Made by a program: the position numbers and the translations under genes. The notes below the pieces were generated by a model. That model saw only the letters and a program-made list of their open reading frames with translations, was not told where the DNA came from and did no database searches. DNA of 64,000 bases from Streptomyces albus subsp. albus (lineage in GTDB: Bacteria > Actinomycetota > Actinomycetes > Streptomycetales > Streptomycetaceae): the NCBI RefSeq assembly GCF_000719865.1, contig NZ_JOID01000003.1:124001-188000 (forward strand), given 5' to 3'. This document shows positions 42,622-51,157 of the stretch, piece by piece; position 1 is the first letter of the stretch; every line of letters begins with the position of its first letter.

Positions 42622-44391
42622 CTACTGCGGGTCGAGGCCGTGGCTCTGGAACCAGCCCAGCGGGTCGATCGCCGAGCCGCCGCCGGGGCGCACCTCGAAG
42701 TGCAGGTGCGGGCCGGTGGAGTTGCCGGAGTTGCCCGCGTAGGCGATGGTGTCGCCGGCCTTGACCGTGCCGGACCGGATCTTGGTGCTGCTGAGGTGGC
42801 AGTACCAGGTCTCGGTGCCGTCGGGGGCCGTCACGATCGCCATGTTGCCGTAGGCGAGGTTGTACTGCGTGCGGACCGTGCCGTCGGTGGCCGCCATCAC
42901 GGGGGTGCCGTAGGCGACGGGGAAGTCGATGCCGCTGTGCACGGACATCCAGTTGACGCCCGCCTGGCCGTAGTAGGCGCTGAGCCCCTGCTGCGCCACG
43001 GGGAGCGCGAACTTGGGGCGCAGGGCCTCCTTGCGCGCCGCCTCCGCCTCCTTGCGCCGCTTCTCCTCGGCCTGGCGCTCCCGGAGGTCGATGCGCTCCT
43101 GGGTGCGGCTGGCGCGGTCGGCGAAGTCGCCGGCGTCGGCGGTGAGCGTGGCGAGCTGGGTGTCCAGCTTGTTGTTGGCCAGGGCCGGCTTCACCGCGTC
43201 CTTGTCGGGGGCGGCCTGGGTGGTCGTGGAGTCGTCCGCGGAGGTTCCGCCGACGGAGGCGGCGGCGATCCCGGCCACGCCCATCACGGCGACGGAGGGG
43301 ACGGCCACGGTGAGCAGCGCGGACCGCTTGGCGGGGGCCCGGCGGCGGCTGCGGTTCCCGGAACCGGCGCGGCGCGAGGGCGGGCCGGCGTAGGGAGTGG
43401 CGGGGACGGCGGCGGAGACGACGGTGTCGAGGACGGCGATCTCCTCGGCGTCCGGGTGGCCGGTCTCGTGGTGGCCGTCGGCGTCCGCGTCGATGCCGGC
43501 GCCGGTGGTGTACGGATCGGCGGTGTACGGCTCGCCGTCGTGTGTTTCGGAGGTGTACGCGTCGGTGCTGTACGCGTCGCTGCTGTACGCGTCGGTCCCG
43601 GGGGAGCCGGCGGAGGCATGGCCGTCGCCGGTGGTCTCGGCGGGATGGGCGTGGCCGGGTCCGTCGAAGCCGTGGTACCCGCCATAGGGGTCGTAACCGT
43701 CGTGACCCGGGTCGTGCTCGGCATGGGCGGCCGTCTCGGGCAGCGGCTCGAAGACGGCCGTGCGTTCGTGCTCCGCCTCGGGGGCGGCGTCGTGGGCCCC
43801 GCCGGCGGCCGAGCCGTCGGTCTGCCACGCGGTGGCGTCCCACTGGCCGGAGCCGTCGAAGCCCCCGGCGGTCTCGAAGGAGCCGGTGTCGTGGCCGGCG
43901 GTGGCGTACTGGCCCGTGTCGTACGGGCCGGAGGCGTCATAGCCCTGTGTCCCGGCGGCGTACTGGCCGGCCGTCGCATAGGTGCCGGTGGCGGCGTTCG
44001 GGCCGTGGCCTTCCGCGCTCTCCCAGGACCCGGTGTCCCACTGGCCGGTGGCCGGAGCGGCGGGCTGGTGCTGCCCCTCCGGTGTCCAGTGCGCGCCCGT
44101 GTCGTACCCGCCGGTGGCCCAACCGCCGGTGTCGAAACCGGAGTTGTCATACGCGCCGGTGTCCCACTGGGGGGTGAGCTGCTGCTCACCGCCCGGGGCC
44201 GCGCCGAAGAGCGGGTCGCCGTCCCCGTAGGAGGAGGCGTCGTGGTGCCCGGGCACGCCCGGGGTGTGGTCGCTGTAGCCGGCGTAACCGATCTGGGTGT
44301 CCTGCTGGGCGTAGGGGGCGTAATACCCGTACGAGGCATCAGGAGCGTGGGCCGTCTGGATGGGGGTACCAGACGGGTGACGATCGTTCAC
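42622..44391 (-). CDS. M23 metallopeptidase with a repetitive cytoplasmic N-terminus
   Basis: A 589-residue type II membrane protein. Residues 1-345 are low-complexity and rich in Tyr, Trp, Gly, Thr and Asp with repeated WDTG/YDTG/FDTG units. One membrane segment (SALLTVAVPSVAVMGVAGIA, about 355-375) is followed by a coiled coil (RIDLRERQAEEKRRKEAEAA) and an M23/LytM domain (about 485-589) with zinc ligands in HSGIDFP and HLHFEV, which should cut peptidoglycan cross-links or act as an amidase activator. TTG 44397, GTG 44394 and GTG 44391 are all in frame; GTG 44391 has the best spacing to GAGAAG (44398-44403). It is convergent with pcrA. Confidence 0.92.
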   Translation of the reverse strand: MNDRHPSGTPIQTAHAPDASYGYYAPYAQQDTQIGYAGYSDHTPGVPGHHDASSYGDGDPLFGAAPGGEQQLTPQWDTGAYDNSGFDTGGWATGGYDTGAHWTPEGQHQPAAPATGQWDTGSWESAEGHGPNAATGTYATAGQYAAGTQGYDASGPYDTGQYATAGHDTGSFETAGGFDGSGQWDATAWQTDGSAAGGAHDAAPEAEHERTAVFEPLPETAAHAEHDPGHDGYDPYGGYHGFDGPGHAHPAETTGDGHASAGSPGTDAYSSDAYSTDAYTSETHDGEPYTADPYTTGAGIDADADGHHETGHPDAEEIAVLDTVVSAAVPATPYAGPPSRRAGSGNRSRRRAPAKRSALLTVAVPSVAVMGVAGIAAASVGGTSADDSTTTQAAPDKDAVKPALANNKLDTQLATLTADAGDFADRASRTQERIDLRERQAEEKRRKEAEAARKEALRPKFALPVAQQGLSAYYGQAGVNWMSVHSGIDFPVAYGTPVMAATDGTVRTQYNLAYGNMAIVTAPDGTETWYCHLSSTKIRSGTVKAGDTIAYAGNSGNSTGPHLHFEVRPGGGSAIDPLGWFQSHGLDPQ

Positions 44392-44544
44392 CACCAACTT
44401 CTCTTTCGCCTCGACAGCAGGAGAATTAGCGGCGACTGTACCCGGCGGTACGCGACGGCGACAATCTTCCCCGGGTTTCCGGCCGCCCCGCGACGGGCAT
44501 TTGGATACCTTTCGGCGAACTGTCGGCCGTGGTTTGGCTCTGCG

Positions 44545-44561
44545 TTCGAATAATGTTCGAA
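44545..44561. promoter_or_regulatory. TTCGAA-N5-TTCGAA palindrome upstream of the M23 gene
   Basis: TTCGAA-TAATG-TTCGAA, also readable as two direct GTTCGAA copies 11 bases apart. It sits about 155 bases upstream of the M23 start in an AT-rich patch, so it is a candidate operator. It resembles but does not match the actinobacterial SOS box (GAAC-N4-GTTC). Confidence 0.5.
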
Positions 44562-44586
44562 AGATAATCGGTTGCGCTCCCGGCTG

Positions 44587-45549
44587 TCAGGCCACCGAAC
44601 CGGCCTCTCCGGCGTCCGCGTTGGCCTCCCGCGCGTCCAGCATCCGCAGGATCTCCGCGGCCACGGCGCCGTGCACGGGCAGCGCGAGATGTCCGATTCC
44701 GCTGACCCTGATATTGACAACGGCCAGATCCGGATGCTCGATTCGGGCGGTCGCGGGCGGCAGCACCACCTGGTCCAAGTCGCTCCAGAAGCAGACGAAA
44801 CGCGTCCCGCATTCCGGCGCGGGAGCGGACAATTCCTCGATGACGGGGGAGTCCGGGCGCATCTGCCGGACGACCGGGTGCGCGCTCAGCCAGGGCGCGG
44901 CGGTGGTGCCGGAATGCGGGGTGCCCAGCGTGACCAGGGTGCGGACCCGGGCGTGGCCGCCCAGCCGCTGGACGTAGTAGCGGGCGATGAGCCCCCCGAG
45001 GCTGTGGCCCACCACATCGATCCGGGCGTGGCCGGTGCGCCCGCAGATCTCCTCGACCCGTTCCGCGAGCGCCGCCGCAGCCGACCGGATGTCGCAGGTC
45101 AGCGGTGAGTAATTGAGCGCTTCCACCTGGTGGTGTCCGTGCCGCCGCAGGGAGCGGCGGAGAAGGACGAAGACGGAGCGGTTGTCGATGAAGCCGTGGA
45201 GCAGCAGGACGGGGGGCCGGCCCCGCCCGCCCGCCGGAGCGGGCAGGCGCGGAGCCCGGGTGTCCGTTGCGTTCGGGGAACCGGAGGCGCGGGACGGACC
45301 GGGCTCCTCGGCGCCGGCGGGCCCCGGATGGCGCGGAGGAGCCGTAAGCCCGGGGGCCGTGCGGCGCTCCTGGGTGAGGCCCATCGGATAGAGCAGGGTG
45401 TGGCCGGCGAGGACCAGCAGTTCCAGGACGGAGGCCCGTACCAGCGCGCCGGAGGGCGGCCGCGGCAGCGGTGGAAGAGGCAGCGCGGGGAAGGGAGGCA
45501 GGGAAGGCCGGGGCAGGGCCCCCAGCGCTCTGCGGGTGAACGCCTTCAT
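44587..45549 (-). CDS. Alpha/beta hydrolase, lipase-like
   Basis: A 320-residue alpha/beta hydrolase of the bacterial triacylglycerol lipase/esterase type. The oxyanion-hole strand PVLLLHGFIDNRSVF is followed by the nucleophile elbow VVGHSLGGLIARYY. A C-terminal catalytic His is expected in IRVSGIGHLALPVH. The N-terminus is Pro-rich with a hydrophobic stretch (GALVRASVLELLVLAG) that may anchor or export the protein. ATG 45549 has GGAGGT 7 bases upstream. A longer form from a GTG at about 45822 (with GGGAGGGGG) is possible but less likely, since the added sequence is low-complexity. Substrate unknown. Confidence 0.9.
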   Translation of the reverse strand: MKAFTRRALGALPRPSLPPFPALPLPPLPRPPSGALVRASVLELLVLAGHTLLYPMGLTQERRTAPGLTAPPRHPGPAGAEEPGPSRASGSPNATDTRAPRLPAPAGGRGRPPVLLLHGFIDNRSVFVLLRRSLRRHGHHQVEALNYSPLTCDIRSAAAALAERVEEICGRTGHARIDVVGHSLGGLIARYYVQRLGGHARVRTLVTLGTPHSGTTAAPWLSAHPVVRQMRPDSPVIEELSAPAPECGTRFVCFWSDLDQVVLPPATARIEHPDLAVVNIRVSGIGHLALPVHGAVAAEILRMLDAREANADAGEAGSVA

Positions 45550-45955
45550 CGGCAGACCTCCGGATCGCACACGGCGGCGGCCGCGGGCCGCGGCCCGTGT
45601 GCTCTGAAGGGGTGGCCGCGGTGACGGGGGCACCCGGCGTCGCTGAGCGGGCACACTGCTCCCCGCTGCTGCGATGACGGCTGCGGCTCGCTGCGGCGGC
45701 CCCGCTCCGACCGCCCCGGCGGCCGCCCGGCGGATCGGCCCGCCCACCGGGCTTCCGTGGGGAAGTGGCCGGCCGGGGCCCGGGCAGCCGGGGCGGCACG
45801 CGAAGCGAATATGTCCCACGTGTGATTTCCCCCTCCCTGGTGGCCGTGAAACTGCTGTGCGCGCCATGCTGGGGATAACGTTCGTTCACTCCCCTGCCGC
45901 GGGCGGCGGGGGAGCACCACAGGGCCGGTGACGGCATGCGTACAGGAGGCAGATG
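45550..45955. other. Divergent intergenic region, lipase and icmB
   Basis: 406 bases without a clear gene. GGGATAACGTTCGTTCACTCCC (about 45872-45893, in part) is the most promoter-like segment and points toward icmB or the lipase. Confidence 0.4.
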
Positions 45956-46366
<411 letters not shown>

Positions 46367-46383
46367 CCGCCCGGCCCCGCGCG

Positions 46384-46432
46384 CCCCGGGCGGTCCCCTG
46401 CCGTCCGCCTTCCGGCGGCGGGGGACCCGGGG
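46384..46432. terminator. Imperfect bidirectional terminator hairpin
   Basis: Two-part stem (46384-46390 with 46426-46432, and 46393-46398 with 46421-46426) plus an inner GCC-rich helix, between convergent icmB and the DUF5691 gene. Confidence 0.55.
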
Positions 46433-46434
46433 CC

Positions 46435-48294
46435 TCAGGGGTCTCCCGGGTCTCCGGCGGGCTCGGGGCATTCGGCGAGTCCGGCGAGTTCGTCGAGCAT
46501 CGTCCGGCGCAGCCGGAGGGTGCGGACCAGGCGCTGGAAGGCCTCGGACCAGTAGGCCCCCGCGCCCGGCGAGGCACCCTCCGGCTCGTCGGTGGCGGCC
46601 GTCAGCAGCTCCAGCCGGCCGGCCTCGACCGGGTCCAGACAGCGCTCGGCCAGGCCCATCACGCCGCTGAAACTCCAGGGATAGCTGCCCGCCTCCCGCG
46701 CGATGTCGAGCGCGTCCACCACGGCCCGGCCGAGGGGCGCCGCCCAGGGCACCGCGCAGACCCCCAGCAGCTGGAAGGCCTCCGGCAGACCGTGGGCCGC
46801 GATGAACCCGGCCACCCAGCGGGCGCGTTCCTCCGGGGGCAGCACCGACAGCAGCCGGGTCCGCTCACCGGGTGAGGCCGTACCGGGGTCCGCCGCCCGG
46901 ACCGCCGCGGGGGAGCCGAGCAGTGCCCGCGACCACTCCGCGTTCCGCTGCCGCACCGCCGCCCGGCACCAAGCGGCGTGCAGCTCGGGCTGCCAGCCGT
47001 CGGCCACCGGGAGCGCCGTGACCTCCGCGGCGGAGCGCCCGCCGAAGCGCTCCGTCCAGCAGCTCAGCGGGGCCGCCTCCACCAACTGCCCCAGCCACCA
47101 GGCCCGTTCTCCGCGTCCTGACGGCGGCCTCGGCAGGACACCGTCGCGCTGCATCGCCGCGTCGCACACCCGCGGGGGCACGACGGTGATGAGCGGGACG
47201 GGCGCGTCCGGGGCCGGGAGGACACAGGAGACCGCTCGGGCGGCCATCCGGGCGGCGAACGCCGAACCGGGAAGGGCGGACAGCAACTCGGCGGCCGTCG
47301 CCCGCACATTGCGGCTGCGGTCCGCCAACGCCCGCTCCAGAAAGGGCTCGTCGGCGGCGGACAGGCCGGTCCGCAGCGAGTCGAGGAACATCAGCCGGTC
47401 CTCCGCCCGCTCGGTCCGCCACGTGGCGTCGAGCAGCGCCAGCGCCGCGGCCGGTTCGCGGCGGCGCATGGTCTCCAGCAGCGCGACGCGCTCCGCGAAC
47501 AGCCCTTCCTCCCAGAGGCGGCGGACCGCCGCCGGCGCGGTGGCCCCGGTGGCCCCGGCGGCGGCCGGAGCGGTGCCCGCGGTCTTCGCTTCGGCCGGCC
47601 CGGACGGGTCCTGCGGGCCGGATGACGAGTGGTCCGGCCCGGGCGGTGTGTCCGGTCCGGACGGCTCCGGCGCGGCCGGGGGGACCGCGCCGCGCAGGGC
47701 GAACCTCCAGTCCGGGTTGGCCCGGGCCAGCCACAGCGCCCGGGGACCGGCCAGGGTGAGGGCCGCCGACCGCAGATCGGTCCTGGCCCGCGCCGCGTCC
47801 AGCAGGGCGGGCAGCAGGGCGGCGGGCGCCCGGTAGCCGTGGCGGTTGGCGGCGGACAGCCACTGCGGCAGCAGTTCCGTGAGATCCGGGGCCGTGCCCC
47901 GGCGGCCCCCGCCGCTCCCCGGCTCCAGGCGGTCGGCGAGCAGCAGGGTCAGCCGGCGGTGGGCGGCCGCCGGCAGCGGCGGCCGCGGGTCGGCCGGGGC
48001 GGGCGCCGGCCGGGGCCGGGCGGCGGCGGGCCGCAGTCCGGCCCGCCGCCGTAGCGTGGCGACCGCCGCCGCGTCCAGCAGCGCGGCCGCCGGCTCGGCC
48101 CCCGGCGCCGCGCCGGGCGGGGTGCGCCGCTCCGTGCCCAGCAGGGCGGCGGCCACCAGGTCGTCCCAGTGGACGGTCGCGTGGTTGTCGGTCGACGTCG
48201 TGCGGTACTCGGCCGGGTGGGGGCCGGTGGCCGTGGTGACGTGGTGGTCGGAGACATCGTTGGTGGTCGTCATGTGAGCGTCGGCCGTCATCAT
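46435..48294 (-). CDS. DUF5691-type protein
   Basis: A 619-residue protein of unknown function. After a His/Thr-rich N-terminus, the conserved opening WDDLVAAALLGTERR is the mark of DUF5691 proteins as I recall them. Much of the rest is Ala/Leu/Arg-rich and helical with repeat character (AAALALLDATWRTERAEDRL, FLDSLRTGLSAADEPFLERA, LADRSRNVRATAAELLSALP), suggesting HEAT-like repeats. ATG 48294 or 48291 both follow AGGGGG closely. In many bacteria this gene sits next to a SWIM protein and a MoxR/DUF5682/VWA set; all are here within 10 kb. It may be a scaffold for that system. Confidence 0.85.
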   Translation of the reverse strand: MMTADAHMTTTNDVSDHHVTTATGPHPAEYRTTSTDNHATVHWDDLVAAALLGTERRTPPGAAPGAEPAAALLDAAAVATLRRRAGLRPAAARPRPAPAPADPRPPLPAAAHRRLTLLLADRLEPGSGGGRRGTAPDLTELLPQWLSAANRHGYRAPAALLPALLDAARARTDLRSAALTLAGPRALWLARANPDWRFALRGAVPPAAPEPSGPDTPPGPDHSSSGPQDPSGPAEAKTAGTAPAAAGATGATAPAAVRRLWEEGLFAERVALLETMRRREPAAALALLDATWRTERAEDRLMFLDSLRTGLSAADEPFLERALADRSRNVRATAAELLSALPGSAFAARMAARAVSCVLPAPDAPVPLITVVPPRVCDAAMQRDGVLPRPPSGRGERAWWLGQLVEAAPLSCWTERFGGRSAAEVTALPVADGWQPELHAAWCRAAVRQRNAEWSRALLGSPAAVRAADPGTASPGERTRLLSVLPPEERARWVAGFIAAHGLPEAFQLLGVCAVPWAAPLGRAVVDALDIAREAGSYPWSFSGVMGLAERCLDPVEAGRLELLTAATDEPEGASPGAGAYWSEAFQRLVRTLRLRRTMLDELAGLAECPEPAGDPGDP

Positions 48295-48749
48295 GAATCC
48301 CCCTGTACGCGGATCATCCGGACCCGAGCGGGCCGAATGCTCACGCTGTTCGGCTGTTCCCGTTGTTCTGGCCGTTCGTTGACGGCTGTGGTGCCGGGGC
48401 CGGTCGTGGCCGTGGTCGTCTTCGCAGTCGCAGTCGCAGCAGTCTTCTTCGCGTCGTCTTCGCGTCGTCTTCGCGTCGTCTTCGTGGTCGTGGTCGGGAC
48501 GTGTGGGCCGGGCGGGTGTGCGCCGCCCCGCACGGGTGCGTGGCGGGCTGTCCAGGGGCGTCTCCGTCCGCACCCGGTCCGTGCGGTCGGTCCGTCCGGA
48601 CCGTGGGCCGGTACCGCCCACGGGTGTGGCCGGTGCGCGTCGCCGGGCGCGTGGTCGTCCGGCAGCCGGGCCTCCTCACCGGTGGTGGGGAAGGACGCTC
48701 CGGAGACGGCGGTGGTTCAGCGGCGGTTCGGGAGCGGTTCAGCGGCGGT
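48295..48749. repeat. Intergenic region with 11-bp and 6-bp tandem repeats
   Basis: Three perfect copies of the 11-mer GCGTCGTCTTC at 48451-48483, next to a (CAGTCG)n hexamer patch (about 48426-48440). As 11 is not a multiple of 3, coding use is unlikely. The region lies between the SWIM and DUF5691 genes and no gene was found. Confidence 0.65.
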
Positions 48750-50192
48750 TCACAGCGGTATCGCCTCGCCGGTCTCCGGCGACCAGGCGGTGTACGGCAG
48801 AAAGCCGCGGTGGCCGCACTCGCCGAAGACGGTCACCGGATGGCCGCCGGAGACGGCGAGCAGCCGCCACAGCCCCGGCCTCTCCGCGGCTCGCGGGTCC
48901 ACCGGGAGGGCGGTGCCGCCGTCCGCGTCGGCCAACTGCCAGCCCGAGTCGGAGTGTTCGGCCTGCGGCCCACCGCCCCCCGCGTTCGCGGCGGGGCCGG
49001 CGCCCGGTACGGGGACCACCTCGGCCAGGACCGCCGGCCAGGCGTCGAGCCACGGGTCCCCGCACAGGGCGCGGCCGTAGGCGGCGAGAGCCGCGCCGGT
49101 GTCCGAGCCGGGCGGGCAGCCGCCCTCCCGGGGCGGGGAGAACCGTTCGCCGAGCGCGACCCGCAGCGGCGGCGAGCCGGGGTAGAGGGAGAGCTCGGCG
49201 TCCAGCGAGGCCCCGGTGGGCAGATCCACCTCGGGAGCACGGCCCAGGGAACCGAAGCTCAGCAGCAGCGCCGTCCGGCCCGTCCGCGCCCCGCGCAGCC
49301 AGGTGCGCCGGGTCGTCAGCGAACCGTCGGAGCCGTCCCGTTGGGCCAGGACCAGCCAGTCGTCCCGGACCGCCGCCCCTTCGGCGGCCAGCACCTCGGC
49401 CGCCCGCACCGGGAGCCCGGCCCGCGCCCGCACCGTCGCGGCCGGCGGATCGGGCAGAGCGGAGACGCCGAGCAGAGCCCGGTTCAGCAGATGGAGCAGC
49501 GCGCACTCCTCCAGCAGCCGCCCCGGCCAACCCGGACCCGAGCCCGCGGCGGCCGCCAACTCCCGTACTCTCGAAGCCAGTCCGGGAGCCTGGGCATCGA
49601 CCATACGGGCCGCGGTCTCCTCCCATGCCCCGTATCCCGCGCGGTCGGCTCCCGCCAGCCCGCCCCGGAGCAAATCCAGCAGCCTGCGCTCCAGCTCCGC
49701 GGCACCGGCGGCCATCCGCTCCGCCCGCTGTCCGGCCCGCCGCCGGGCCGCTTCGGCGTCCTTCGGGCCCGCCCCGCCCACGGCCGGACCGGCGGTCCGG
49801 CGCTCCTCCCGCCGCTCCCGCTCCGCCAGCCGGCGCCGCGCCCAGTCCGGCGGCTCCCCGCCCGGCACGGAGCGGGCACCGGACGGGACCTCGCCGTCGG
49901 ACGCCCACAGCAGCAGCAATCCCAGCGCGTGCTTGCAGGGCACCTTGTGGCTCGGGCAGCCGCAGTGGAACTCCGGCGCCGCCCCCGGCCGCTCCGTGCC
50001 CCGCAGCGCCACGACCGTGCGGTACGAGGCGCCTCCGCTGCCCTCGCACAGCCCCCACACCGCCTCCTCTCCCGCGCCCGTCCCCGACCACGGGCCGGGC
50101 GTACCGAGCCGGCCGCCCGCCTTCTGTGACGCGGTGTCGGATGCCAGTGCCAGCACCCGCTCCACCGTCCAGCGCACCCCCTGCTGAGTCAT
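48750..50192 (-). CDS. SWIM zinc-finger protein
   Basis: A 480-residue protein. The SWIM motif CxC-x(n)-CxH is explicit: FHCGCPSHKVPCKHALGL near residues 74-91, a zinc-binding site for DNA or protein contact. An Arg/Glu-rich helical stretch (RRRLAERERREERR) and a long Ala/Leu-rich region follow, and the C-terminus has beta character (WRLLAVSGGHPVTVFGECGH). ATG 50192 starts MTQQGVRWTVERVLALASD, typical of these SWIM proteins. It is divergent from the MmpS-like and MoxR operon and upstream of the DUF5691 gene, completing the conserved set. Confidence 0.9.
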   Translation of the reverse strand: MTQQGVRWTVERVLALASDTASQKAGGRLGTPGPWSGTGAGEEAVWGLCEGSGGASYRTVVALRGTERPGAAPEFHCGCPSHKVPCKHALGLLLLWASDGEVPSGARSVPGGEPPDWARRRLAERERREERRTAGPAVGGAGPKDAEAARRRAGQRAERMAAGAAELERRLLDLLRGGLAGADRAGYGAWEETAARMVDAQAPGLASRVRELAAAAGSGPGWPGRLLEECALLHLLNRALLGVSALPDPPAATVRARAGLPVRAAEVLAAEGAAVRDDWLVLAQRDGSDGSLTTRRTWLRGARTGRTALLLSFGSLGRAPEVDLPTGASLDAELSLYPGSPPLRVALGERFSPPREGGCPPGSDTGAALAAYGRALCGDPWLDAWPAVLAEVVPVPGAGPAANAGGGGPQAEHSDSGWQLADADGGTALPVDPRAAERPGLWRLLAVSGGHPVTVFGECGHRGFLPYTAWSPETGEAIPL

Positions 50193-50349
50193 GTCCCCGA
50201 CCGTACGGGCGGGGACTGACAATGCCCTCCGGAGCCGGGCGGGACCGGGCCCGCCGCCCGCTCCGCTGCCCGCGGGGACCGTTTGCCGCCGGAGCCGTCC
50301 TGCGGTTGTATCTGCCTTCCCCCGCCACGGAACCGGAGGCATACCCGAC

Positions 50350-50796
50350 GTGAAGCGCTCAGTCCGCACCGTCCTTCCCGCCCTCGCCGCGGCCCTGGCC
50401 GCGCTCACCGCGTCCGGCTGTTCCGGAGACGCGCCGGCCGCCGCCGGGGACCGGGCCGCGGACAAGATCACCGACGAGATCGACCGGGCCGTCGACGAGA
50501 CGTACGAGGTCACCTACGAGGTCTCCGGCGAGGGCCTGGAGGCGATCGAGTACAACGCGGGCGAGGGGACGGCCACCGAGCCCGAACTCGAGGCCGTGGA
50601 AAAGCCGCGGACCCCGTGGCGGAAGACCGTCGAGCTCAAGGGCATCGCCGCGCCGACCGTGCTGGCCGTGCCCGGCCCCGAGGGCTCCGAAGTGACCTGC
50701 ACGATCACCCATAAGGGGGAAGTCATCGAGGAGCGGACCAGCGAGGGCGCCACGGCCCCGGCCTCCTGCGTCGCCCTGTCGCCCATCGCCGGGTAG
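50350..50796 (+). CDS. MmpS-like lipoprotein
   Basis: A 148-residue exported lipoprotein: signal peptide with lipobox LTASGC (Cys near residue 25), then a short linker and a beta-sandwich-like domain. The domain matches the MmpS pattern: YEVTYEVSGEGLEAIEYNAG, then PWRKTVELKG and VTCTITHKGEVIEERTSEGA. Mycobacterial MmpS proteins assist MmpL transporters, but no MmpL is in the window. GTG 50350 with GGAGG at 50335-50339; the longer frame is rejected because the signal peptide starts here. It lies between the two arms of the MoxR/SWIM system; a functional link is unproven. Confidence 0.85.
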   Translation: MKRSVRTVLPALAAALAALTASGCSGDAPAAAGDRAADKITDEIDRAVDETYEVTYEVSGEGLEAIEYNAGEGTATEPELEAVEKPRTPWRKTVELKGIAAPTVLAVPGPEGSEVTCTITHKGEVIEERTSEGATAPASCVALSPIAG

Positions 50797-51157
50797 CGAA
50801 CCGGGGGGAGAGGGCCGGGCGGCCCGCCGGAGGCTGTCTCCCCGGCCGGGCCGATCGGACCGTTCACACGGTGAGGTTTCGGGGGAGGCGCCGGGTGCGG
50901 CCGTCGGGTACGGCCGCCGGGGGCGGCGCGGACACGCCGCCGCGCGGGGCGAGCCCGGGCAGGGCCCGTCGCGACACGGACGACCGCCTCCGTCCCAGGG
51001 CATGCGCGCCGGCGAACGTGCGGCTCAGCGGTGGAGCAGCGCTCGCCGGAGCCCGCGTTCCCTGAGCGGTGTCAGTGCCCTCGTGCAGGGTGGACGACGA
51101 CGCAAACGGCCCGCGGTCTCGGCGGTGGGCCGTCCGTTCCTGCGCGGAGGGGGAGCC
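50797..51157. other. Intergenic region upstream of MoxR operon
   Basis: 361 bases without a credible gene. Probably contains the MoxR operon promoter; nothing specific was recognised. Confidence 0.4.

Noticed and set aside
44545..44561. LexA (SOS) box
   Set aside because: Actinobacterial SOS boxes are GAAC-N4-GTTC; here the palindrome is TTCGAA-N5-TTCGAA with different spacing.
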